From Geomonas propionica (lineage in GTDB: Bacteria; Desulfobacterota; Desulfuromonadia; Geobacterales; Geobacteraceae): a stretch of 64,000 nt of DNA. Of this stretch, positions 7,825 to 15,390 are shown piece after piece. Location of the stretch: the NCBI RefSeq assembly GCF_016458235.1, contig NZ_JAEMHK010000005.1:217268-281267 (forward strand), given 5' to 3'. Below the pieces are notes generated by a model. That model was given only the letters and a program-made list of their open reading frames with translations, was not told where the DNA came from and ran no database searches. The translations under genes and the position numbers were made by a program. Each line of letters opens with the position of its first letter. The stretch's first letter is position 1.

Positions 7825-9203
7825 CAGCGGATGCCCTCGTCTTCAAGGCCGTACTCCTCGATCTTGCGGTCCAGGGTGCGCCTGGCGATTTCGAGGATCT
7901 TGGCGGCGCGACTTTTGTTGTTGCCGGAGGCCTTGAGGACGTGCAGGATGTGTTCGCGCTCCACGGTCTCCAGGGAAACCAGGCGCTTGCCGCCGTCCTG
8001 CCTGGTATCGGGAAGCTGGGGCGGGGTGCGCCAGACCGGCAGGGTCTCGGCGGTGATGGTGTTGCCGCGGGTCAGGATGGCCGCGCGTTCGATGGCATTT
8101 TCCAACTCGCGGATGTTGCCGGGCCAATTGTACGATTTCAGAAGCTGCATCGCCTCGCGGGTGAAGTCGCTGATGTCTCGCTTCATGCGCGCCGCGTACT
8201 TGGCCAGGAAGTGCCGGGCCAAAAGCTCGATGTCATCGCCCCGATCCCTTAAAGGGGGGAGGTGCAGCGAGATCACGTTGAGCCGGAAGAATAGGTCCTC
8301 GCGGAAGCGCTTCTGGCGCACCTCTTCTTCGAGGTCCTTGTTGGTCGCGGCCACGAAACGGATGTCGACGCTTTTGGCCTTGGTGTCGCCGACCGGAATG
8401 AAGTCTCCCTCCTGCAGCACGCGCAGCAGTTTCGCCTGGATGGCCTGGCTCATGTCGCCCACCTCGTCCAGGAACAGCGTGCCGTGGTTGGCCGCCTCCA
8501 AAAGTCCCTTCTGGGCGTTGATGGCGCCGGTGAAGGCTCCTTTCACGTGGCCGAAAAGTTGGCTTTCCAAGAGGGTATCGGAGAGGGCGGCGCAGTTGAT
8601 GGTGAGGAAGCGTTCCTTCGCCCGGGGACTGTTGTTGTGGATCAGGCTGGCGATGAGCTCCTTGCCGGTCCCGGATTCCCCGAGGATGACCACGTTTGAC
8701 TCGCTCTGGGCCACCAGCATGGCCATGTCGTGCACCCGCCTGAAGGTCTCGGAGTTGAAGATGAGAGGGGTCGCCGCCGAGGGGATGCCCAACTCGTCCT
8801 TGAGCGCAGTGTTTTCCTTGAGCAGTTCCTTGCGCTCCAGCACCTTTTCCAGGATGCCGAAGATCTTCTCCTTGGGGAAGGGCTTGGTGACGTAATCGTA
8901 GGCGCCCAGCTTCATCGCCTCGATGGCCGAATTGATGGAGGCGTAGGCGGTCATCATGACCACCGGGACGTCCAGTTTCATCCTCTTCACGCGCTGCAGT
9001 ATTTCCAGGCCGTCCAGGTCGGGCATTTTTACGTCGAGGAGCATCAGGTCGCCGTCGTCAAGCCCCCGGTTCTCCAGGCAGTTCATCAGGGAGGTGCCGG
9101 AGCTGAACACCTCGAGCTCCAGCCCCTTGGCCGATAGAATCTTGCTCAGGTACCTGAGGATCTCGACCTCGTCGTCGCAAATGATCACCTTGCCGTTATA
9201 CAT
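7824..9203 (-). CDS. NtrC-family sigma-54-dependent response regulator
   Basis: 459 residues in the order receiver, AAA+ and HTH. The receiver has Asp10-Asp11, phosphoacceptor Asp57 (LLDVKMPDLDG) and Lys107 (YVTKPF). The AAA+ part has Walker A GESGTGKE (175-182), the sigma-54-contacting GAFTGA loop (222-227), Walker B GTLFLDEVGD (241-250) and the arginine-finger region FREDLFFRLNV. The C-terminal Fis-type HTH is HVLKASGNNKSRAAKILEIA. It activates sigma-54 promoters when phosphorylated by the adjacent kinase. It is first in a probable operon with the kinase and bacteriohaemerythrin. The start is ATG at 9203. A sigma-54-like site in this window lies at 18862, but no link is shown. Confidence 0.95.
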   Translation of the reverse strand: MYNGKVIICDDEVEILRYLSKILSAKGLELEVFSSGTSLMNCLENRGLDDGDLMLLDVKMPDLDGLEILQRVKRMKLDVPVVMMTAYASINSAIEAMKLGAYDYVTKPFPKEKIFGILEKVLERKELLKENTALKDELGIPSAATPLIFNSETFRRVHDMAMLVAQSESNVVILGESGTGKELIASLIHNNSPRAKERFLTINCAALSDTLLESQLFGHVKGAFTGAINAQKGLLEAANHGTLFLDEVGDMSQAIQAKLLRVLQEGDFIPVGDTKAKSVDIRFVAATNKDLEEEVRQKRFREDLFFRLNVISLHLPPLRDRGDDIELLARHFLAKYAARMKRDISDFTREAMQLLKSYNWPGNIRELENAIERAAILTRGNTITAETLPVWRTPPQLPDTRQDGGKRLVSLETVEREHILHVLKASGNNKSRAAKILEIARRTLDRKIEEYGLEDEGIR

Positions 9204-9630
9204 AATTGTTGGTCACCTGTAGTCTTGGGGCGGCAGCATTTCGGTGTGCTACACGGCGCTTGGGAGCTGCCCCGGATTGTGTAGACACCGGATCACTATC
9301 TTTCGCCTGAGCCTTTCTTGTCAAGGGAAAACCTGACCAGGCGCAGTTCTGGCCCCGGTCTCTCTCCTGTGCGGCGACGGGCCCGACGGGCGGGTGGCGA
9401 GAGTGGGGGGAGGATAGTCAGGATTGAGTTGAACTGTTGCAAATACTGGATCAGGAGCGGCCGTTGCTGTACGACGCGAGGATGCCACTGTCTCAGTACC
9501 ACGTTAGTTCGCAAAGGCTTAGATGATACCACTTTCTCCTTTGAATAACCATATCCGGTAGGAATTATGTTACTCTACCGCACTGATCAACGACCTCATG
9601 GCAACAAAATAACAGCAGCAAGGAGCTTTC
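9204..9630. other. Intergenic region, 427 bp, divergent genes
   Basis: Lies between the divergently transcribed regulator and the small membrane protein. Short frames on both strands (about 9296-9548) mirror one another and have no family features or good ribosome-binding sites. I see no clear sigma-70 or sigma-54 promoter and no terminator. Confidence 0.6.
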
Positions 9631-9975
9631 ATGATTTTTTTTGCTATTCTCTTTAAGGCGATTGCCTGGATCGTTGTCTTCCGTTCTGCCTTGAAGGCGG
9701 ACGGTCGAGGGATGCTGTTGCGTGCCGCGGCCATCGCCGTCACACTGACCGTGGCTGACCGATTCAGCGTCGCTGCCAATCTGCGCCTCTCCGCGCACCT
9801 GCTCACCCTGTTCCTTTACCTGCTCATGTCGTTCAGCCTCATTCCCGCCGCCTGGAAAGTTCGTAACTCCATGTTTTCCTCGGCATGCGGGGTGGTGGGG
9901 ACGCTGGGCGCACTGGCTGGGGTGAATTTCACCATGGATCTCGTGCGTGGCCTGGTTCCGTTTCTGAACCGCTAG
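9631..9975 (+). CDS. Small integral membrane protein, unknown
   Basis: 114 residues with three to four hydrophobic segments: MIFFAILFKAIAWIVVF, LLRAAAIAVTLTVAD, LLTLFLYLLMSFSLIPAAW and CGVVGTLGALAGVNF. No catalytic motif and no recognised family. The start is supported by AGCAAGGAGC six to seven bases upstream of the ATG. The next gene (DUF3124) begins 57 bp downstream on the same strand, so the two may be co-transcribed, but nothing links their function. Confidence 0.65.
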   Translation: MIFFAILFKAIAWIVVFRSALKADGRGMLLRAAAIAVTLTVADRFSVAANLRLSAHLLTLFLYLLMSFSLIPAAWKVRNSMFSSACGVVGTLGALAGVNFTMDLVRGLVPFLNR

Positions 9976-10031
9976 CCCCCCAGGCCACGCCTGCTATACT
10001 GCTCCGGTCACCGCCGGATATGGAGGAAGCC

Positions 10032-10508
10032 ATGCGTCTTGCCGCGTCTTTGTTACTGTTCGCTCTGCTCGCCCTGCCGGTTTCCGGCTGGTCCGCCTCG
10101 GACCAGGTCCACCTTTCCAAGGGGCAGACGGTGTACGTCCCTGTCTACTCCAACGTCTTCAGCGGACCGCGCAACCTGCCGTACCAACTGGCCGCTACCT
10201 TGAGCATCAGGAACACGGATATGGATTCGTGGCTGCGCATCACCGCCATCGACTACTACGACACCAGCGGCAAGCTCCTGCGCCGCTACCAGGACAAGCC
10301 GGTCTCTCTAGCGCCGCTTGCCAGCACCTACGTCCACATCGAGGAGAAGGACGTGGCGGGTGGCTTCGGCGCCAACTTCATCGTGAAGTGGCAGGCAGAC
10401 CGCACCATCAATGCCCCTATCATCGAATCGGTCATGATAGGCGCCACTTCCGGACAGGGGATTTCCTTCGTCAGCCCCGGACAGGTGGTCCGTCCGGGCA
10501 TCAGGTAG
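10032..10508 (+). CDS. DUF3124 secreted protein
   Basis: 158 residues with a Sec signal peptide (MRLAASLLLFALLALPVSGW, cleavage probably after SGWSA) and one DUF3124 domain: SKGQTVYVPVYSNVFSGP, then LAATLSIRNTDMDSWLRI, YYDTSGKLLRRY and FIVKWQAD. This gives a compact all-beta periplasmic domain of unknown function. The start at 10032 was chosen because GGAGGAAGCC precedes it; the ATG at 10020 lies inside that ribosome-binding site. It sits 34 bp upstream of the cation ATPase gene on the same strand, so co-transcription is plausible. Confidence 0.8.
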   Translation: MRLAASLLLFALLALPVSGWSASDQVHLSKGQTVYVPVYSNVFSGPRNLPYQLAATLSIRNTDMDSWLRITAIDYYDTSGKLLRRYQDKPVSLAPLASTYVHIEEKDVAGGFGANFIVKWQADRTINAPIIESVMIGATSGQGISFVSPGQVVRPGIR

Positions 10509-10542
10509 TCTGCCGCCGCACGTTCGTGCGGGAGGAGCAGCC

Positions 10543-13263
10543 GTGACTCAACCGGGGAAACGCCAGCGCAACCGCCCTGACCAGCGAGCGCAGCTTCAGC
10601 TCCCCTGGCACAGCCTCGAGCCGGACGAGGTCTACCGCCGCCTGCAGACCGGCGCGGAGGGACTCGATCCTGCCGAGGCGGCGCTACGGCTTACCCGCTT
10701 CGGCGCCAACGAACTGACCGCCGCTCAGCCTATCTCGCCCTGGCCTGTCTTCTTCCGGCAATTCAAAAACGTCCTCATCGTCATCCTGTTCATCGCCGCC
10801 TTCCTCTCGGCACTGCTGGGCCATGCCGTCGAGGCGGTCACCATCGCGGTCATCGTCGTTTTCGCGGCGCTGCTGGGATTCTGGCAGGAGTACCGGGCGG
10901 AGCGGGCCCTTGAGGCCTTGCGACGCATGGCGGCGCCCGATGCCGCCGTACTGCGGGGCGGGACCGAGGTGACGGTGCCGGCCCGGGACCTGGTGCCGGG
11001 CGACCTGCTCCTGTTGCGCCCCGGCGACCGGGTCGCCGCCGACGTAAGGCTCACCGAGGCCTTCAACCTGCAGCTCGACGAGGCGGCGCTGACTGGAGAG
11101 TCGCTGCCGGTCGACAAAAAGGCCGCGCAGCTCTTCCCTCAGGAAACGCCGCTTGCCGAGCGCGGCAACATGGTCTACGCCGGCACGGTGGTGAGTTACG
11201 GCCGTGGCGCTGGGATAGTGGTCGCTACCGCTATGCAGACCGAGTTCGGCGGCATCGCCCGGATGATCTCCGGCATCGAGACCGGCCGGACCCCGCTGCA
11301 GGAAAACCTGGACCGGGTTGGCAATCTTCTGGCACGCGCCGCCCTGGTCGCGGTCGGCGTCATCGTCGTCGCCGGGTTGCTGCGCGGCGAAGCGTTCGTG
11401 GAGATGCTCCTCTTCGGCATTGCCCTCGGCGTCGCGGCGGTACCTGAGGCCCTTCCCGCCGTGGTCACCATCTCGCTCGCCCTGGGTGTGCAGCGCATGG
11501 TCAAGCGCCACGCCCTGATGCGGCGCCTGGCGGCTGTGGAGACCCTGGGGAGCACCACGGTGATCTGCTCCGACAAAACCGGGACGCTCACCAGAGACGA
11601 GATGACGGTGCGCCGCCTGTACTGCGCCAATCAATGGTACGAGCTCTCCGGCGCCGGCTACGCCCCGGAAGGAGATTTCTCCGCACGGGGGAGGGCGGAG
11701 TTACCGAGCGTGACGCTGGTTGAGCTGCTGCGCGTGGGCATGCTGGCGTGCGATGCCAGGGTGGTCTGGGACGATGCTGCCGGGCGCTGGACGGCGCAGG
11801 GGGACCCCACCGAGGCGGCTCTGGTGGTGGCCGCGGCCAAGGCGGGGCTGTCCCAGGCCGAGCTTGCCATGCGCTACCCGCGCCTGGACGAGATCCCCTT
11901 CAGCTCGGAGCGCAAGCGGATGACGACGCTGCACGCCGAGGGGCCGGCCCTGGTCGCGTGCGCCAAGGGCGCCCCCGAGGTGATCCTCTCCGCCTGCATC
12001 ACTCAGCTGACCGGGGAGGGGGAGCGCCCGCTGGACCAGGCGTCGCTTGAGGAGATCGCTAAGGCAGCCGCCGAAATGGCCGCCGGGGCGCTGCGCGTAC
12101 TGGCCGTTGCCCGCAAGCACGACACCGACCGCCCCGAGGCCGAGAGCGGCATGACCTTCCTCGGCCTGGTGGGGATGATCGATCCCCCCCGTCCCGAGGC
12201 CCGCGCCGCCATCGTTGTCTGCCGCGAGGCAGGCATCCGCCCGGTGATGATCACCGGGGATCATCCGGTCACCGCCGCTGCCGTGGCGCGGGAGTTGGGG
12301 CTTTTGGACCAGGGGCGCGTCATCACCGGCGCCGAGCTGGAGCGGATGGACGACGCGACGCTGGAGCATGAGGTGGGTGCCATCAGCGTCTACGCGCGGG
12401 TCTCCCCCGCGCACAAGCTCCGGGTCGTCGCCGCGCTGCAAAAGCAGGGCGAGGTGGTCGCCATGACCGGTGACGGCGTCAACGATGCACCAGCGCTCAA
12501 GAAGGCGGACATCGGCATCGCCATGGGGATCACCGGCACCGCGGTCAGCAAGGAGGCCGCCGCCATGACCCTGACCGACGACAACTTCGCTTCCATCGTC
12601 GCCGCGGTGGAGGAGGGTCGGGCGATCTTCGACAACATCAAGAAGTACCTGATGTACCTGCTCGCTTCCAACACCGGCGAGATCGGACTGATGATGGGCG
12701 CTATGCTGGCGGGGCTGCCACTGCCGCTGGGCGCGGTGCAGATCCTCTACGTGAACCTGGCCACCGACGGTCTCCCCGCCCTGGCGCTCGCGGTCGACCC
12801 CGCAGAACCCGGCCTGATGCGCCGTCCCCCCAGGGACGCCTCACGGGGGATCTTCAGCCGTACCGTGGTGACGCTGGTACTGGTGGGGGGGGGCTGGTCC
12901 GCGCTGGTCAACCTGGCACTTTTTGCCTGGGCCCGAGCATCCGGGTGTTCCGACGCTGAGGCCATGACGGTTACCTTCGTGTCGCTGGTGCTGATACAGT
13001 TTTTCAACGCCTACAGCTTCCGTTCGGACCGCGATTCCATCTTCAGGCGCCCCTTCGCCAACAGGTGGCTGAACCGCGCCGTCCTCTGGGAGATCTGTCT
13101 GCTGTTGGTGGTGGTCTACCTGCCGGTTATGCACCGACCCTTCGGCACCTTCTCCTTGACACTGCCGGACTGGGGGGGCATCATCCTTGCTTCGGGATCG
13201 ATCGTCCCGGTCCTCGAACTGGCCAAGTGGTATGCTCGGCGCTGCGCGCCGCATAGAAAATAG
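10543..13263 (+). CDS. P-type cation-transporting ATPase (P2 type)
   Basis: 906 residues with full P-type architecture: cation ATPase N-terminal domain, TM1-2, actuator motif TGES (184-187), TM3-4 with VPEALPAVVT, phosphorylated Asp344 in SDKTGTLTRDE, the nucleotide-binding domain, the hinge TGDGVNDAPALKKADIGIAMG, and six C-terminal helices containing NLATDGLPALALAVDP. The PEALP and ATDGLPA elements place it with SERCA/PMCA-like Ca2+ (or Na+/K+) pumps rather than heavy-metal CPx ATPases; no CPC and no N-terminal metal domain is present. The GTG start has GGAGGAGCAG upstream. The Kef-type antiporter begins 11 bp after the stop, so they form one ion-homeostasis operon. The ion transported is not certain. 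Confidence 0.92.
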   Translation: MTQPGKRQRNRPDQRAQLQLPWHSLEPDEVYRRLQTGAEGLDPAEAALRLTRFGANELTAAQPISPWPVFFRQFKNVLIVILFIAAFLSALLGHAVEAVTIAVIVVFAALLGFWQEYRAERALEALRRMAAPDAAVLRGGTEVTVPARDLVPGDLLLLRPGDRVAADVRLTEAFNLQLDEAALTGESLPVDKKAAQLFPQETPLAERGNMVYAGTVVSYGRGAGIVVATAMQTEFGGIARMISGIETGRTPLQENLDRVGNLLARAALVAVGVIVVAGLLRGEAFVEMLLFGIALGVAAVPEALPAVVTISLALGVQRMVKRHALMRRLAAVETLGSTTVICSDKTGTLTRDEMTVRRLYCANQWYELSGAGYAPEGDFSARGRAELPSVTLVELLRVGMLACDARVVWDDAAGRWTAQGDPTEAALVVAAAKAGLSQAELAMRYPRLDEIPFSSERKRMTTLHAEGPALVACAKGAPEVILSACITQLTGEGERPLDQASLEEIAKAAAEMAAGALRVLAVARKHDTDRPEAESGMTFLGLVGMIDPPRPEARAAIVVCREAGIRPVMITGDHPVTAAAVARELGLLDQGRVITGAELERMDDATLEHEVGAISVYARVSPAHKLRVVAALQKQGEVVAMTGDGVNDAPALKKADIGIAMGITGTAVSKEAAAMTLTDDNFASIVAAVEEGRAIFDNIKKYLMYLLASNTGEIGLMMGAMLAGLPLPLGAVQILYVNLATDGLPALALAVDPAEPGLMRRPPRDASRGIFSRTVVTLVLVGGGWSALVNLALFAWARASGCSDAEAMTVTFVSLVLIQFFNAYSFRSDRDSIFRRPFANRWLNRAVLWEICLLLVVVYLPVMHRPFGTFSLTLPDWGGIILASGSIVPVLELAKWYARRCAPHRK

Positions 13264-13274
13264 AGCGAGGTTTC

Positions 13275-15254
13275 ATGGATTTTCACGGTTTACGCGACAT
13301 CGTCGTGCTCTTCGGTCTAGCTCTGTTTACCGTGGTAGTACTGCGCAGGTTCAAATTCCCCTCCATCATCGGCTTTCTGATCACCGGCGTGCTGGCCGGC
13401 CCCTATGCCCTGGGCTTCATCAGGAACACCCACCAGGTCGAGCAGATGGCCGAGTACGGCGTGGTGCTCCTGCTGTTCACCATCGGCATCGAGTTGTCCC
13501 TGAAGGAATTGATGCGCATCCGCCACATGGTGTTGCTCGGTGGCGGTCTGCAGCTCGTGCTGACCATTGCCGCCGTTGCCGGGCTGGGCGCGGTGGGGGG
13601 CTTCCCGCTGTCCCAGGCCGTCTTCTTCGGCTTCCTCGTGGCGCTCTCCTCGACCGCAATTCTGATGAAGTTGATGATGGACGCCGGCGAGATGGATACG
13701 CCGCAAGGCAAGGCCGCGCTCGGCATCCTCATCTTCCAGGACCTCTGCATCGTCCCCCTGATGCTGTTCACCCCATTCCTCGCCGGTGGCGGCAAGGGGC
13801 TGGCCGACATCGCCCTGGTCTCGGCCAAGGCCGGGGCCGTCATCGTAGGCGCCCACTACGGCGCCCGCTTTGCGGTGCCGTGGCTCTTCGAACAGGTGGT
13901 GAAGACCAGGAGCCGCGAACTCTTCGTGCTCTCCATCATCTTCGTCGGCATGGGGACCGCGTGGATTACGGCGCAGGTGGGGCTCTCGCTGGCCCTCGGG
14001 GCGTTCATCGCCGGGCTTGCCATCTCGGAATCGGAGTACAGCCACCAGGCCCTCAGTGACATCATGCCTTTCCGCGAGGCCTTCATGAGCCTCTTTTTCA
14101 TCTCGGTCGGCATGCTGTTAAAGCCCGCCATCCTGTTCAAGTTCCCGCTGCTCCTGCTCGGCCTAGTTCTTTCCATAATCGTGGTCAAGGCGCTACTCGC
14201 CTCGGCGGCCGGCATCGCCCTCGGGCTCCCCATGCGCATCGCCCTCATCGCTGGACTGTCCCTGGCCCAGATCGGGGAGTTCTCCTTCGTCCTGTCCAGC
14301 AGCGGGCTCAAGTACGGCCTGCTCACCCCGGAGACCTACCAGCTCTTCCTGGGTGCCTCCATCGCCACCATGGCGCTCACGCCGCTTTGCATGAAGCTGG
14401 CCGGGCCGGTGGCTGACTTTCTGACTGCCACGCTGCCGCACTCCTGGACTCGCGGCCGGAGTAGCCTCGCGCAAAACGGCGACAAGGCCGGCTACCGGGA
14501 CCACGTCATCATCGTCGGCTACGGCGTCAACGGCAAGAACCTGGCGCGTACCTTGAATAACCTGGAGATCCCGCGCGTCATCGTCGAGACCAACCCCTTT
14601 ACGGTGCGCGGCCTGAGGAGGGAAGGGGAGGAGATCATTTTCGGTGACGCGTCGAAGCCCGAGATCCTGGAGCATGCCGGCATCCACGAGGCCCGCATCG
14701 TGGTGGTGGCTATCTCCGACGCCGCTGCCAGCCGGCGCATCGCGGCGCAGGCCCGGTCCATGAACGCGTCCATTCACGTCATCGTGCGCACCAGGTACCT
14801 GCTGGAGATGGAGCCGTTGTTCCGGCTGGGGGTGAACGAGGTCATCCCCGAGGAGTTCGAGACCTCGGTGGAGATCCTGTTTCGCGTACTGAAGCGCTTC
14901 CTGATCCCGCAGGACGTGATCGAGGACTGCATCGCGGAGGTCAGGCGCGACGGCTACGACATGCTGCGCAGTGTGAGCAAGCGCCACAGCCATGCCGTCG
15001 GCATCGCGGGCTTTCTTTCCGGCGCCGAGATCGGCAGCTTCCGGGTGCGCAGGAACGCGCCCATAGAGGGGGAGCGTCTAAGGGGAGGGATGCTTCGATC
15101 CCAATCCGGGGCCACCGTCGTGGCGGTCAAGAGGGGGGACGACATCGCCGCCAACCCCGACCCTGTCTGGGAGTTTTGGGAGGGGGACATCGTACTTCTC
15201 CTGGGCACCCCCGACCAAATGCGCGCCGCCGCTAAGCTTTTCGAGCCGACTTGA
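13275..15254 (+). CDS. Kef-type monovalent cation:proton antiporter (CPA2)
   Basis: 659 residues. Residues 1-385 form a 12-helix Na+/H+ exchanger domain (opening FPSIIGFLITGVLAGPYALG, with LFTIGIELSLKELMRIRHM and LIFQDLCIVPLMLF). A cytosolic TrkA-N/RCK domain follows (VIIVGYGVNGKNLARTL, glycine-rich Rossmann turn; IIFGDASKPEILEHAGI), then a TrkA-C domain near the C-terminus (WEFWEGDIVLLLGTPDQM). This is the KefB/KefC/YbaL layout for K+ efflux or pH and electrophile response, gated by nucleotide binding. It is directly downstream of the cation ATPase. Substrate K+ versus Na+ cannot be decided by eye. Confidence 0.9.
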   Translation: MDFHGLRDIVVLFGLALFTVVVLRRFKFPSIIGFLITGVLAGPYALGFIRNTHQVEQMAEYGVVLLLFTIGIELSLKELMRIRHMVLLGGGLQLVLTIAAVAGLGAVGGFPLSQAVFFGFLVALSSTAILMKLMMDAGEMDTPQGKAALGILIFQDLCIVPLMLFTPFLAGGGKGLADIALVSAKAGAVIVGAHYGARFAVPWLFEQVVKTRSRELFVLSIIFVGMGTAWITAQVGLSLALGAFIAGLAISESEYSHQALSDIMPFREAFMSLFFISVGMLLKPAILFKFPLLLLGLVLSIIVVKALLASAAGIALGLPMRIALIAGLSLAQIGEFSFVLSSSGLKYGLLTPETYQLFLGASIATMALTPLCMKLAGPVADFLTATLPHSWTRGRSSLAQNGDKAGYRDHVIIVGYGVNGKNLARTLNNLEIPRVIVETNPFTVRGLRREGEEIIFGDASKPEILEHAGIHEARIVVVAISDAAASRRIAAQARSMNASIHVIVRTRYLLEMEPLFRLGVNEVIPEEFETSVEILFRVLKRFLIPQDVIEDCIAEVRRDGYDMLRSVSKRHSHAVGIAGFLSGAEIGSFRVRRNAPIEGERLRGGMLRSQSGATVVAVKRGDDIAANPDPVWEFWEGDIVLLLGTPDQMRAAAKLFEPT

Positions 15255-15340
15255 GACCGGCGCAAGGAACTGCCGGCTCCCAGTCGCGCCTTTCCCCGCT
15301 TCAGTAACCGCACTTTGACGCCGAAAGGTGTAGAATGTAC

Positions 15341-15360
15341 CGCCCCCCCCGGGGGGGCGC
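15341..15360 (+). promoter_or_regulatory. GC-only hairpin in glgP leader
   Basis: CG, eight C, seven G, CGC: an almost perfect inverted repeat 17 bases upstream of the AAAAGGAG ribosome-binding site of glgP. As RNA it would form an extremely stable stem with little loop. No T-run follows, so it is not a classical terminator. Confidence 0.4.
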
Positions 15361-15390
15361 CACTTATTAACGCAAAAGGAGTTCTCGCAT

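Noticed and set aside
6607..8895. Long plus-strand frame (762 codons) opposite the kinase and regulator genes
   Set aside because: Antisense shadow of two clear genes; composition is Val/Gly/His-rich without domains, caused by GC-rich third positions.
9318..9548. Plus-strand frame of 76 codons between the regulator and the small membrane protein
   Set aside because: Overlaps an equally long minus-strand frame; no ribosome-binding site or hydrophobic or domain signal.
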